A DNA stretch of 29,682 nucleotides, from assembly GCA_937907525.1 (NCBI GenBank), contig CALCIB010000249.1:1-29682 (forward strand), written 5' to 3'. The DNA is from an uncultured Planctomycetales bacterium (GTDB lineage Bacteria; Planctomycetota; Planctomycetia; Isosphaerales; Isosphaeraceae). Below, in pieces: positions 7,916-15,950 of this stretch (position 1 is the stretch's first letter; every line of letters begins with the position of its first letter). The position numbers and the translations under genes were made by a program. The notes beneath the pieces were generated by a model that saw only the letters and a program-made list of their open reading frames with translations, was not told the origin of the DNA and did not search any database.

Positions 7916-9382
7916 TCACTTCGGCGCGTCGGTCAGGGTGATCCGGCCGAGGTCGTATCGTCGCGCGCCGTCGTCGCGGGGCAGGGGGAGGGCCAGCGTC
8001 GGCGCGCCGTCGCGGCGGCCGACGGAGACGAACAGGTCGTAAGTCCCCGGCTTCGTCGGCACGGTGAAGGTCCCCGTCGGGTCGTGGAACGGGAGGGCGA
8101 CCGTCGTCTCGAAACGGACGGAACGCGCCGGCGCGGCGTCGGGAGGGCCGACCTCGAGCGCCCGGACGTCGAACGCCTCGTCGACGTTCACCGAGACGAT
8201 CCCGCCTTTCCCGTCCTTCAAGGTCAAGGCGACGAACCCTCCGGGGTGGCACGGCGCGACGCCCGCGTTCGCCCAGGACGCCTCGAAGGCGAAGGGCTTT
8301 CCGAGCGCGGTTTCGCGCGGCCAGGACGCCTCGCGAAGCTGGATCCGGTAGCCCAGGCGGCGGTTGACCCGGTCGATGGTCTCGCGCTCCGCCTCCAGTT
8401 CGATCCGCGGCCACCAGTGGATCGACATGTAGCTCGCGTGATAATCCTCCACCGACTTTAAAAGCAGGTCGCCGCTCCACGCCTTCCGCGCCTTGGAGGA
8501 GCCGTAATGCTCGTGCTCCAGGACGACGGGGAGGGTCGGCCAGAACGCCTGGGCCATCTCGGCGTGGTACCAGGAGTTCGGCGGCGGCTGGACCAGGATG
8601 CTGTCGTCGCGGAGGGAGACCCCTCTGGAAAGCGCGTAGTCCGTGGCCGGTTGATGGGCGCCGGGACGGGTGGGGCCGGCGACGTCGTCGCTGATGGTCA
8701 GGAGGGTCTGCTTGAAGTGCTTGGCGTACAGGTCGACGTGGGCCTTGACCGCCTTAAGGGTCGCCTCGTCGTCAAGCTGGGCACCGAAGCCGGTGTGGCC
8801 CTCGCCCCACATGCCGAACGAGCCGACGTCGACGAACGCCACGTCCGGGTTGCCGTCGTAGCGTCTGGCCATCGCGGCGAGGAAGGCGTCGAGCTTGGCG
8901 AGGAACGTCGGGTCCAGGTAGTCCGGCTCCCAGAGCGGCCCGTCCGGCTCGGGCCCCTTGCCGAAGGTGAAGTTCACCCCCTTCGCGCCGGCTTGCCGGA
9001 CCCATTTCGGCGTCGCGTCGCGGAGCCAGCTTTCGGTCGAGGTGACCCGGATCGCGATCTTGTGGCCTTTCGCTCCGAACCGCCGGGCGGGGGTGTCGAA
9101 CAGGGGCCAGTTGAACCGCCCCTCCTCCGGCTCCAGGAACGACCAGGGGACGCGGAGGTAGATCGTGGAGAGTCCCGGAAAGTCGTCGAGCGTGTCCGAC
9201 GGTTCGAGCCTGGAGCCGTAGTTGGCGATGATGTTCGAGTAGAAGTGCAGCGTCCAACCCATGCCGGGATTGACCAGGGCGCGACCGTCGTCGACCGGGC
9301 GGACCACGATCCGGTCGGGCTCGGCGGCGGATGCGGTCGTCGTCGCGACCGCGGCGATCGCGATTATGAACAGGTTCTTCAT
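7916..9382 (-). CDS. Secreted DUF4832-like protein with glycosidase-type fold
   Basis: From the ATG at 9382 the product has 488 residues, with a signal peptide (MKNLFIIAIAAVATTTASAA, 1-20) that predicts export. The mature part resembles DUF4832 / beta-galactosidase-like TIM-barrel proteins. An early NPGMGW is followed by IYLRVPWSFLEPEEGRFNW, as in GH42-type barrels, then a DVGSFGMWGEGH segment whose acidic residues could be catalytic, and a C-terminal beta domain from about residue 360. It probably acts on a carbohydrate outside the cytoplasm, but the substrate is unknown. The start is chosen from GGGAGGAGG just upstream plus the signal peptide. The reading frame nevertheless stays open for 90 more codons upstream and encodes two apparent membrane helices (see the next entry). 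Confidence 0.65.
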   Translation of the reverse strand: MKNLFIIAIAAVATTTASAAEPDRIVVRPVDDGRALVNPGMGWTLHFYSNIIANYGSRLEPSDTLDDFPGLSTIYLRVPWSFLEPEEGRFNWPLFDTPARRFGAKGHKIAIRVTSTESWLRDATPKWVRQAGAKGVNFTFGKGPEPDGPLWEPDYLDPTFLAKLDAFLAAMARRYDGNPDVAFVDVGSFGMWGEGHTGFGAQLDDEATLKAVKAHVDLYAKHFKQTLLTISDDVAGPTRPGAHQPATDYALSRGVSLRDDSILVQPPPNSWYHAEMAQAFWPTLPVVLEHEHYGSSKARKAWSGDLLLKSVEDYHASYMSIHWWPRIELEAERETIDRVNRRLGYRIQLREASWPRETALGKPFAFEASWANAGVAPCHPGGFVALTLKDGKGGIVSVNVDEAFDVRALEVGPPDAAPARSVRFETTVALPFHDPTGTFTVPTKPGTYDLFVSVGRRDGAPTLALPLPRDDGARRYDLGRITLTDAPK

Positions 9383-9652
9383 CGTGCCTCCTCCCGCGGT
9401 CTCGAAGTCCACGTCCAGTGCGTCGGCCTTGCCGTTTTTCCGACTCGGCGTGGCGACGAGGATGGACGTGGCGATCAAGCCCCCCGCCGTCAGGACCGCC
9501 CCGGCCACGAACCCCGCCGCGCCGGCGAACGTTTCCAGGCCGCCGACGATCAACAGCACGAGGAAGCTCGCGGCCATCCCCAGCGCGCCGACGAGGAACG
9601 TGGCCGCGGCCGCGATCAAACAAGCCGTCCGAAGCGCGTTCGTGGAGATCAT
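9383..9652 (-). other. In-frame 90-codon membrane-protein-like segment before the glycosidase-like gene
   Basis: From an ATG at 9652 the same frame encodes two hydrophobic stretches (near residues 10-37 and 43-67) with a short polar tail (TPSRKNGKADALD). It then runs without a stop into the signal peptide of the downstream protein. The hydrophobic pattern looks like real coding sequence. It may be a small two-helix membrane protein that lost its stop, a genuine N-terminal fusion, or a sequencing error. A GGGGGA lies 8 bases before the ATG. Confidence 0.4.
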
Positions 9653-9749
9653 CGGGACCGTCCCCCAGGGTTCCGAATCGCGAGACGACGCGGTTCGTCT
9701 CGGGACTCATCGTAAACCACGCCGGCCCGCCGGTCCAAACCCCGACGAG

Positions 9750-10802
9750 TCAACCTCCGACGCCCAGCCCCGGATAATGCGCGAACGACAGGAACGAAAG
9801 CGCCGCGATCAGCGCGACGTACCAGGCCAACGTCCCATGGTCGGGACGGTCGGCGGGGCGGTCGGCCAGCGCCCGGAAGGCGGCGGCGAGCATCAACAGG
9901 AAGACCACGCCGTCGTCGGTCAGCGCCCAGGACGTCGCCAACGCGGCGGCGACCAGCCAGCGCTGGGGGCGATCCAGCGCGCGGAAGGCTCGGCCGCCGT
10001 CGAGCGGCCCGAGCGGGATCAGGTTGAACAGGTTGATGAACGCGCCCATCCGGGCGACGGCCGCCCAGAGCGGCCCGCCGCCGGCGAGCCAAACCCCCGC
10101 GCACGCCAGGGCGGCGCCCAGGCCCCAGATCGGCCCGGCAAGACCGACGCGGGCGTCCTGCCTGACGTCGTGGAACTCCTGCCGGAGCAAAACCACCGCC
10201 CCCAGGCCGGGGATGAACAGCGGCGCCGTCGCCTTCACGCCATAGCGTCGCAGGGCCGCGACGTGCCCCATCTCATGTACATAAATCGACAAAACCAGGC
10301 CGATCGCGAACGGCAGCCCGAACGCCGTCCAGTACACGCCCGCCGCCGCGATCATCGTGAGGAACGTCCCTCCCTTGGTCAGCCCAAGGAGCAGCAGCTT
10401 CCCCTTGGTCAGCGCGGCGAGGAGGAGGAACTTGAACTTGAAGGCGAACATCGCCAGCGCGCCCAGCCCTCCCGCCTTCGCCCCGACCGACCAGCCGTTG
10501 GCGGTCTCGGTCGCGTCGGTCGTCGGCGACGGGTGAGGGGAGGCGTCGACCTTCGCGCCTAGCGCGGCGACCTTGGCGGCGATGGTCGCGTGCTGGCGGC
10601 TGGCGGCGGGGAGCAGTTCCAGGGCCTCGCGCCAGCGGCCCAGCGCGACGGGCCACTCGGCGCGGGCCTCGGCCTCGGCGGCGACGGCGGCCAGCTCGCC
10701 CAGGCGCTCGGCGTGGACCAGTCGACGGCACGACGGGCAGGCCAGAAGCGCCGACGGCAATTCGATGCCGCAGCCCCGGCAGGTCGACGCCTCAGGCCCC
10801 AT
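9750..10802 (-). CDS. M50-family (site-2 protease) membrane metalloprotease
   Basis: The 350-residue protein looks like an intramembrane zinc protease. An N-terminal zinc-ribbon-like pair, Cys8/Cys11 and Cys22/Cys25, is followed by a helical region at about 35-80. Several hydrophobic segments begin near residue 110. The active-site HEMGH lies at 176-180, and the second metal motif NLIPLGPLDGG at about 260-270 supplies Asp268. Both catalytic motifs of the family are present, so it is probably active. The substrate is unknown. Its ATG overlaps the 3' end of the upstream zinc-ribbon gene by 11 bases, with a GAGGG ribosome site inside that gene, so the two are likely translated together. Confidence 0.85.
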   Translation of the reverse strand: MGPEASTCRGCGIELPSALLACPSCRRLVHAERLGELAAVAAEAEARAEWPVALGRWREALELLPAASRQHATIAAKVAALGAKVDASPHPSPTTDATETANGWSVGAKAGGLGALAMFAFKFKFLLLAALTKGKLLLLGLTKGGTFLTMIAAAGVYWTAFGLPFAIGLVLSIYVHEMGHVAALRRYGVKATAPLFIPGLGAVVLLRQEFHDVRQDARVGLAGPIWGLGAALACAGVWLAGGGPLWAAVARMGAFINLFNLIPLGPLDGGRAFRALDRPQRWLVAAALATSWALTDDGVVFLLMLAAAFRALADRPADRPDHGTLAWYVALIAALSFLSFAHYPGLGVGG

Positions 10803-11805
10803 GCCGGTCGCCCTCGTCGGGGCCGTCGTTCGCGTCCTCCTCGTCGTCCTGGACGATCGCGTCCGGCGGCAGGACGTGGAACGGGCCGTTGAACGCCACG
10901 ACCTCCTTGCGGTTGATCTTCCACGCCACCCACATCCCGTAGCCGAAGATCAGCCCCGAGATCGGACTGCCGAACGTGACCAGGACCGGCATCGCGTAGC
11001 AGAACGCGATCAGCACGGCGACCGCCAGCGCGACCGCGCCGGGCGTGGGCGCCTGGAAGACCAGGTCAACGTCCTCGTCGTCGCCATCGTCCTCGTCGGG
11101 ATCGACTGGAGGCTGATCGGCCACGGCCTCGGTCGCGGGGGCGTCGGCGGGCTCCGATTCGGCGACGGTCTCGGGGGCCGCGTCGGCCGCGGGGGCGTCG
11201 GCCGGCTTGGCGTCGTCGGCCGCGACGTCGGGCTCGGCCTGGGCCCCGGCCTTTTCCGCGTCGGCCTTTTGAGCGTCGATGGGCTTCGATTCGGCGACGG
11301 TCTTGAGGAGGGCCTCAAACTCCTCGACCTGGCGCTTCTCCTCTTGTTCTTGCCGCTCCATGACGTCGGCGACCAGGAACGGGGCCAGCATGCCGGCGAT
11401 GGCCGTGTAGGTGAGGAACAGGGCCAGGAATTGATAGAGCCGCCCGCCGCGCCCGCCCGACCCCGCGCGCACCGCCCCGCCGACCATGACGCCGATGACG
11501 ATCGCGATGATGCCGATGTTGTAGTCGGTCAGCCTCACGATCGCGTAGTAAAGGCCGGCGCCCACGGCCGCGGCGATCGTCCCCAGCGCCGTCGCCTTGA
11601 ACAGCCTGGCGAGTCGCGAGCCGCCCTGGAGCGCCGCCTCGATCCGGCCCCGGCAGGGCTCGCAGACGACCTTGCCGGCCGTCTCGTAGTAGCATTCCCG
11701 GATCGGCGCGGCGCAGGCGCCGCAGGCCAGGCCGACGGGGGATTCGGCCCCGTAATCGGCCTCGTCGAATTGAAGGGGCTCGTCCGAGGCGGGCGGCGTC
11801 GACAT
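10792..11805 (-). CDS. Zinc-ribbon membrane protein of unknown function
   Basis: The 337-residue protein is not one I recognise. Residues 28-51 hold a four-cysteine zinc-ribbon pattern (Cys28, 31, 48 and 51). Hydrophobic segments follow at about 70-90, 95-112 and 125-148, then a long acidic, Ala/Pro-rich linker with repeated KPADAP/EPADAP motifs (about 160-250), and two more hydrophobic segments at about 255-300. The C-terminus is acidic. It overlaps the M50 protease gene by 11 bases, so it may be a partner or substrate of that protease. This is an inference from gene order, helped by both proteins carrying a zinc ribbon. A weak promoter candidate lies at 11880-11907. Confidence 0.7.
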   Translation of the reverse strand: MSTPPASDEPLQFDEADYGAESPVGLACGACAAPIRECYYETAGKVVCEPCRGRIEAALQGGSRLARLFKATALGTIAAAVGAGLYYAIVRLTDYNIGIIAIVIGVMVGGAVRAGSGGRGGRLYQFLALFLTYTAIAGMLAPFLVADVMERQEQEEKRQVEEFEALLKTVAESKPIDAQKADAEKAGAQAEPDVAADDAKPADAPAADAAPETVAESEPADAPATEAVADQPPVDPDEDDGDDEDVDLVFQAPTPGAVALAVAVLIAFCYAMPVLVTFGSPISGLIFGYGMWVAWKINRKEVVAFNGPFHVLPPDAIVQDDEEDANDGPDEGDRHGA

Positions 11806-11879
11806 GGGCGTGCCTGTTCTCCGAGCGATGTCGGGAGGGTGAGGCGGAGGGCGACCGAGATGATCCAGGCACGCATCGT

Positions 11880-11907
11880 TTTATCGTAAGGGTCGCCACC
11901 GCGCCAA
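11880..11907 (-). promoter_or_regulatory. Putative promoter of the zinc-ribbon/M50 pair
   Basis: Read on the minus strand, TTGGCG (11907-11902) and GATAAA (11885-11880) are 16 bases apart, each matching the consensus at 4 of 6 positions. They lie about 75 bases before the ATG at 11805. The 380-base gap 11806-12185 holds this, the plus-strand candidate at 12038, and no convincing gene. Confidence 0.3.
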
Positions 11908-12037
11908 GGGGGAGGCGAGGATTTCGAGAAAAGCAAATCCAGGGGGGATGGATCGTTGGGTTCGGTTGCCGAATGCGCGGGCTTTATCGGGGGTGACGCG
12001 GATGAACGGGTCTTTTCCGGAAAGGCGAGCTGGGGGT

Positions 12038-12066
12038 TTGTCATTTCGCGGTTCGTCATGTACTCT
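12038..12066 (+). promoter_or_regulatory. Putative promoter of the Cys-rich secreted protein
   Basis: TTGTCA (12038-12043), a 5 of 6 match to the -35 box, is followed after 17 bases by TACTCT (12061-12066), a weak -10. The ATG of the secreted protein is about 120 bases downstream. Confidence 0.3.
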
Positions 12067-12185
12067 AGGTTCCAGACACCCCTGAGACGCAACCGTGGCG
12101 GTTTCCGACGGCGATCGTCGGGGGCCGTCTGGCGACTCGAATGCCCTCCGATTTTCCCCCCGTGAACTTGCTGGAGATCCTCAAG

Positions 12186-12659
12186 ATGAAGCGGCACCTT
12201 CTGGGCCTCGCGTTCGGCGCCCTCGTTTCTTTCGCCGTCGCCGGCAATGCCGAGGCGTGTCACGGCCGCAAGGCCTGCGCCGTTCCGGCCTGCGAGCCGG
12301 TCGCGGTTTGCGAGCCGGTCTGCGCCCCGGCTCCCGCTCCGGTCTGCCCCCCGGCCCCGGTCTGCGAGCCGGCCCCGGCTTGCGATCCCTGCGCCACCGC
12401 CGGCCACGGCTGCGGCCTCGGCCTCGGCGGCCGTCTCTCGGGTCTGCGCACCCGCTTCTCGGGGCTCCGCGGCCGCTTCGGCCACGGCCTCGGCCACGGC
12501 AACGCCTGCGCCGCCCCGGCCCCGGTCTGCGAGCCCTGCTCGGCCGGTGCCGTCTACGCCGCTCCCCAGGCTTATGCCGCTCCCCAGACCTACGCCGCTC
12601 CCCAGGCCTACGCCGCCCCCCAGGCCGCTCCCCAGGGTGTCGTCGCCCCGAACCGTTGA
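12186..12659 (+). CDS. Small secreted Cys/Pro-rich repeat protein
   Basis: From the ATG at 12186 the product has 157 residues. The signal peptide is about 24 residues (MKRHLLGLAFGALVSFAVAG, then NAEA), after which the mature protein begins CHGRKAC. It is rich in cysteines set in CEPV, CPPAPVCEP and CDPC motifs, has a Gly/Arg/His-rich middle, and ends in four YAAPQ repeats and NR. The type is common among planctomycete exported proteins, possibly cell-envelope or matrix related, but no function is known. The start is preferred over an ATG at 12141 because GGAG lies 9 bases upstream and the signal peptide begins there. The next gene has a similar N-terminus, so the two may be distant paralogues. 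Confidence 0.75.
   Translation: MKRHLLGLAFGALVSFAVAGNAEACHGRKACAVPACEPVAVCEPVCAPAPAPVCPPAPVCEPAPACDPCATAGHGCGLGLGGRLSGLRTRFSGLRGRFGHGLGHGNACAAPAPVCEPCSAGAVYAAPQAYAAPQTYAAPQAYAAPQAAPQGVVAPNR
12555..12626 (+). repeat. Four 18-base tandem repeats inside the secreted protein gene
   Basis: Four copies of an 18-base unit of the form TAYGCCGCTCCCCAGRCC (12555-12572, 12573-12590, 12591-12608 and 12609-12626) encode YAAPQA or YAAPQT. A partial fifth follows. The near identity of the copies suggests recent expansion by slippage. Confidence 0.85.
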
Positions 12660-12880
12660 GCGAGGAGCGGTCGCCAGATCGCCCGAACGCATGTGCCGGC
12701 CGGTCGCGGATTCCCGCGCCCGGCCGTGCTTGTTTTCGAAGGCGGTCGGCGACCGGCGTCGAGGAGGCCCGGCGGTCGCGGGGGAGGGCGATTGCCTCGG
12801 CCGCATCGAGATTCATCAGGTATCTTATCGATAGCCTTTCGACTCCGACCTCCCTCGAGTATCGCCGGAGATTTCCCATA

Positions 12881-13408
12881 ATGAAGCGGTTTCTGTCGAG
12901 TCTCGCCCTCGGCGCCCTGGTTTGCTGCGTCCTCGCCGGCGGCGTCCGGACGGCCCGCGCGCAGGACGCCTGCGCCCCGGTCCCCCGGCCCAAGCATTCC
13001 CTGTTCGGCCGTCTTTGCGATCTGGCCCACACGCCCGCGCCGGCCTACCGGCCCACCCACTACACGGATTGGTTCTGGAACGCCGCCGGACACGCCATGA
13101 TGGACAAGCATCTCATCAAGTGCCTCCATCCGGAGGACGAGTGCGCCCAGGCGCCCCCCGCGCACCCGCTCACGGGTCCGCCCCAGGGTCCGAACGTGGG
13201 CCCGGATCGGCCGGTTCCCGCGTTTTTGCGCGGATTGACGCCCCCGGACTCGTCGCATGTGAGCCCGGCGTACAAGCCCCAGTCGTCCCAGGCTCCGGCC
13301 CCGGCCGCCTCGGAGGTCTACTACGTCCCCGCCTACGACTTCAGCCAGGAGTACGTGGCGCCGCCCCCCTCGGTCGCGCCCACGGGCCCGGTTCGGCCGA
13401 ACCGCTGA
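12881..13408 (+). CDS. Small secreted protein of unknown function
   Basis: From the ATG at 12881 the product has 175 residues. The signal peptide MKRFLSSLALGALVCCVLAG ends near an ARA/QDAC cleavage site at about residue 27. The mature part has an aromatic stretch (YTDWFWNAAGH) and a KCLHPEDEC motif, then a Pro-rich C-terminal half ending VRPNR. The open frame extends upstream to 12095, but that part is a shadow of the preceding gene. A CGGAG ribosome-site-like sequence lies 10 bases before the ATG. The signal peptide resembles that of the gene just upstream. Function is unknown. Confidence 0.75.
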   Translation: MKRFLSSLALGALVCCVLAGGVRTARAQDACAPVPRPKHSLFGRLCDLAHTPAPAYRPTHYTDWFWNAAGHAMMDKHLIKCLHPEDECAQAPPAHPLTGPPQGPNVGPDRPVPAFLRGLTPPDSSHVSPAYKPQSSQAPAPAASEVYYVPAYDFSQEYVAPPPSVAPTGPVRPNR

Positions 13409-13440
13409 GCGACTCGCGAACGGCGGACCCCTTGAACTTC

Positions 13441-13477
13441 GACGCGGCCGGCCGCGCGTTCCGCGGTCGGCCGCGTC
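13441..13477 (+). terminator. Strong GC hairpin after the second secreted-protein gene
   Basis: GACGCGGCC (13441-13449) pairs perfectly with GGCCGCGTC (13469-13477), and CCGCG/CGCGG can add an inner stem around a short loop. It lies 33 bases after the stop at 13408. No T run follows, so it is not a classical intrinsic terminator, but it could end transcription or protect the mRNA. Confidence 0.45.
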
Positions 13478-13572
13478 GGTTTCGAAGCCGGGCTCGCGGC
13501 CGACGGTCGCGACGCGCCCGCCGGCTTCGTGGTATCCTCAAGGTCGTCGTCGCGGCCCTCGGGAGTCTCGCC

Positions 13573-14337
13573 ATGCCCTCGCCGTTCCCCGGCATGAACC
13601 CCTGGCTGGAACGTTCCGGCGTCTGGCACGGGTTCCATCACCTTTACATCGCGCGGCTCTGCCGTCAGATCGCGGGGCAGGTCGCGCCCCGGTACGTCGT
13701 CGACGTCGACGACGACGTTTACGTCCATGACGAGTCCGCGGTGACGATCGGACGGTTTCGGCCCGACGTCGGCGTCAGCCGGGAGGAAGAGCCGCCGCGA
13801 GCCGCGGCCGGCGCGGCGACGATCGCGGCCCCGGCGCTGCTCGACTTGCCGATGGAGGACGTCGAGCGCGTCCCGTATCTCAAGATCCTGGACGGCGAGG
13901 GCCGCGAGGTCGTCACGGTCGTCGAACTGTTGAGCCCGACGAACAAGCGCCGGGGCGACAACCGGACGAGCTACCTCAACAAGCGGCGAGCGATCCTCGC
14001 CGGCGACGTGAACCTCGTGGAGATCGACCTGCTTCGGGCGCATCCGCCGATGCCGCCGGCTGATCGTCCGCCGTGCGCGTATTCGGCGCTGGTGGTTCGT
14101 CGCGGGCGGAGGTCGGTCGCGGAGTTCTGGCCGATCGGCCTGCGCGACCCCTTGCCGGTCGTCCCCATCCCCCTGCGCCCCGGCGACGCCGACGCGCGGG
14201 CCGACCTGAAGGCGGCCCTCGACGGCGCCTACGACGACGCCGCCTACGAGTCCCGAGTCTACAAGCGCGATCCCGACCCCCCGCTCTCGCCCGAGGACGC
14301 GGCCTGGGCGCGCGAATTCTTGCCGCGGCCGGCGTGA
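13573..14337 (+). CDS. DUF4058 family protein, copy 1 of 3
   Basis: The 254-residue protein starts MPSPFPGMNPWLE, the hallmark N-terminus of DUF4058, a family of unknown function found in cyanobacteria and planctomycetes. Conserved parts here are RPDV (63-66), VVELLSPTNKRRGDN (about 116-130), SYLNKRR (133-139), VEIDLLR (149-155) and FWPIGLRDPLPVVPIPLR. The order PD, E-x-x-SP, K and ID loosely resembles Uma2-type PD-(D/E)XK proteins, which I offer only as a hypothesis. GGGAG lies 8 bases before the ATG. It is the first of three head-to-tail copies of equal length. An open frame running from 12922 upstream is not part of it. Confidence 0.85.
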   Translation: MPSPFPGMNPWLERSGVWHGFHHLYIARLCRQIAGQVAPRYVVDVDDDVYVHDESAVTIGRFRPDVGVSREEEPPRAAAGAATIAAPALLDLPMEDVERVPYLKILDGEGREVVTVVELLSPTNKRRGDNRTSYLNKRRAILAGDVNLVEIDLLRAHPPMPPADRPPCAYSALVVRRGRRSVAEFWPIGLRDPLPVVPIPLRPGDADARADLKAALDGAYDDAAYESRVYKRDPDPPLSPEDAAWAREFLPRPA

Positions 14338-14374
14338 GCCGTTTTCGATCCGCGACGTCACCGGGAGCTTCGCC

Positions 14375-15139
14375 ATGCCCTCGCCGTTCCCCGGCATGAA
14401 CCCCTGGCTGGAACATCCCCACGTCTGGCACGACTTCCATTCGGCCTACCTGCCGATGCTGCGCGCCCAACTCGCGCGGCGGGTGTCACCGACATACGCC
14501 GTGAAGATCGACGAGAACGTCTACATCCACGAGGAAGGGGCCGAGGCTCGGGGTTGGTTCCGACCCGATCTGGGCCTGGTCCATCGAGGATCGGAGGCGG
14601 TCGTTCGTCCGGCCGCCGGCGCGATCGCGGCGCCGGTCCCGCTTCGGCTCCCCGCCGAGGACGTCGAACGACTCCTCTATCTTGAGATCGTCGATGGCCG
14701 GGGCGGGGAGTTGATCACCGTCGTCGAACTTCTAAGCCCGACGAACAAGCGTCGCGGCGACAACCGAACGAGCTATCTCAACAAGCGGCGGACGATTCTC
14801 TCCGGCGACGTGAACCTCGTGGAGATCGACCTGTTGCGAGGCGGGCCGCCGATGCCGGTCATGGATCGGCCCGCCTGCGCCTATTCGGTGCTGGTCGGCC
14901 GTTCGGAGCGGTGGCCCGAGGTCGACTTCTGGCCGATCGGCCCGCGCGACCCCCTGCCCGTCATCCCCGTACCCCTGCGTCGGCCGGACGAGGACGCTCG
15001 GTTGGACCTGAAGGCGGCGCTCGACCAGGTCTATGACGACGCGGCCTACCAGTATCGAATCTACGACGAACCGCCGGAACCACCGCTCACGCCCGAGGAC
15101 CAGGCGTGGGCGCGGGAGTTCGTGCCGCGGCCGGCGTGA
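14375..15139 (+). CDS. DUF4058 family protein, copy 2 of 3
   Basis: This is also 254 residues, with the same order of motifs as copy 1: MPSPFPGMNPWLEH, RPDL, VVELLSPTNKRRGDN, SYLNKRR, VEIDLLRGGPPMP and FWPIGPRDPLPVIPVPLR. It is separated from copy 1 by 37 bases, and this spacer is similar to the 35-base spacer before copy 3 (both begin GCCGTTTT/GCCGTTTC and end in a GGAG ribosome site plus TCGCC). Its first 40 bases are identical to those of copy 1. The three genes are almost certainly co-transcribed. Function is unknown. Confidence 0.87.
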   Translation: MPSPFPGMNPWLEHPHVWHDFHSAYLPMLRAQLARRVSPTYAVKIDENVYIHEEGAEARGWFRPDLGLVHRGSEAVVRPAAGAIAAPVPLRLPAEDVERLLYLEIVDGRGGELITVVELLSPTNKRRGDNRTSYLNKRRTILSGDVNLVEIDLLRGGPPMPVMDRPACAYSVLVGRSERWPEVDFWPIGPRDPLPVIPVPLRRPDEDARLDLKAALDQVYDDAAYQYRIYDEPPEPPLTPEDQAWAREFVPRPA

Positions 15140-15174
15140 GCCGTTTCGATCACGACGTTTCCAGGAGTCTCGCC

Positions 15175-15939
15175 ATGCCCTCGCCGTTCCCCGGCATGAA
15201 CCCCTGGTTCGAGCAAAACGACCTTTGGCCCGACTTCCACAACGCCTTCGTCTACACGCTGCGACGGCGACTGGCGGCCGCCGCCGCGCCGCGGTACATC
15301 GTCTTGATGGAGGAACACGTCTACATCCACGACGAAGCCGACGAGATCTCTCGGTCGATCCGGCCCGACGTCGCCTTGACGCGAGCCGACGATGTGGGAG
15401 CGCCCCGAGGCGCGTCCGCGGCCGTCGCGGCGCCGGCCCGCTTGCGGCTGCCGACGCCGGATGAGGAGCGGATCCCCTTCGTTCGAATCCTCGACGCTCG
15501 GGACCGTCGCGTGGTGACGGTCATCGAACTGTTGAGCCCGACGAACAAGCGCCGGGGCGATTCGCGCGGGTCGTACATTCAGAAACGCCGCGAAATCCTC
15601 GCGAGCGACGCGCACCTCGTGGAGATCGACCTGTTGCGGGGCGGGCCGCCGATGCCGCCGGTCGATCGCCCCGCCTGTACATACTCCGTGTTGGTGAGTC
15701 GCGCCGAGGCCCGCCCCGAGGTCGACTTCTGGCCGATCGGCCTTCGGGACCGGCCGCCGGTCGTTCCCGTCCCGCTGCGCGCCCCCGACCCGGACGTCGC
15801 GGTGGATTTACGGACGGTCCTCGACCAGGTATGCGACGAGGGCCGCTACGACCACTTCCTCCACGACCGCGATCCCGACCCGCCCCTCTCGCCCGAGGAT
15901 CGGGCGTGGGCGGAGGGTTTCCTTCCCGCGCCGACTTGA
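15175..15939 (+). CDS. DUF4058 family protein, copy 3 of 3
   Basis: Again 254 residues: MPSPFPGMNPWFE, RPDV, VIELLSPTNKRRGD, SYIQKRR, VEIDLLRGGPPMP and FWPIGLRDRPPVVPVPLR. It is the most diverged of the three in its N-terminal third (NDLWPDFHNAFVYTLRRR) and keeps the family motifs. The frame is open further upstream to 15106, but the ATG at 15175 has the family N-terminus and GGAG 8 bases before it. It is convergent with the DAC-like gene, with only 11 bases between the stops. Confidence 0.87.
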   Translation: MPSPFPGMNPWFEQNDLWPDFHNAFVYTLRRRLAAAAAPRYIVLMEEHVYIHDEADEISRSIRPDVALTRADDVGAPRGASAAVAAPARLRLPTPDEERIPFVRILDARDRRVVTVIELLSPTNKRRGDSRGSYIQKRREILASDAHLVEIDLLRGGPPMPPVDRPACTYSVLVSRAEARPEVDFWPIGLRDRPPVVPVPLRAPDPDVAVDLRTVLDQVCDEGRYDHFLHDRDPDPPLSPEDRAWAEGFLPAPT

Positions 15940-15950
15940 GGCGGGCGGGT

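Noticed and set aside
12095..12880. Upstream extension of the second secreted protein's frame
   Set aside because: It overlaps the first secreted protein in another frame and is Arg/Pro low complexity. The signal peptide starts at 12881.
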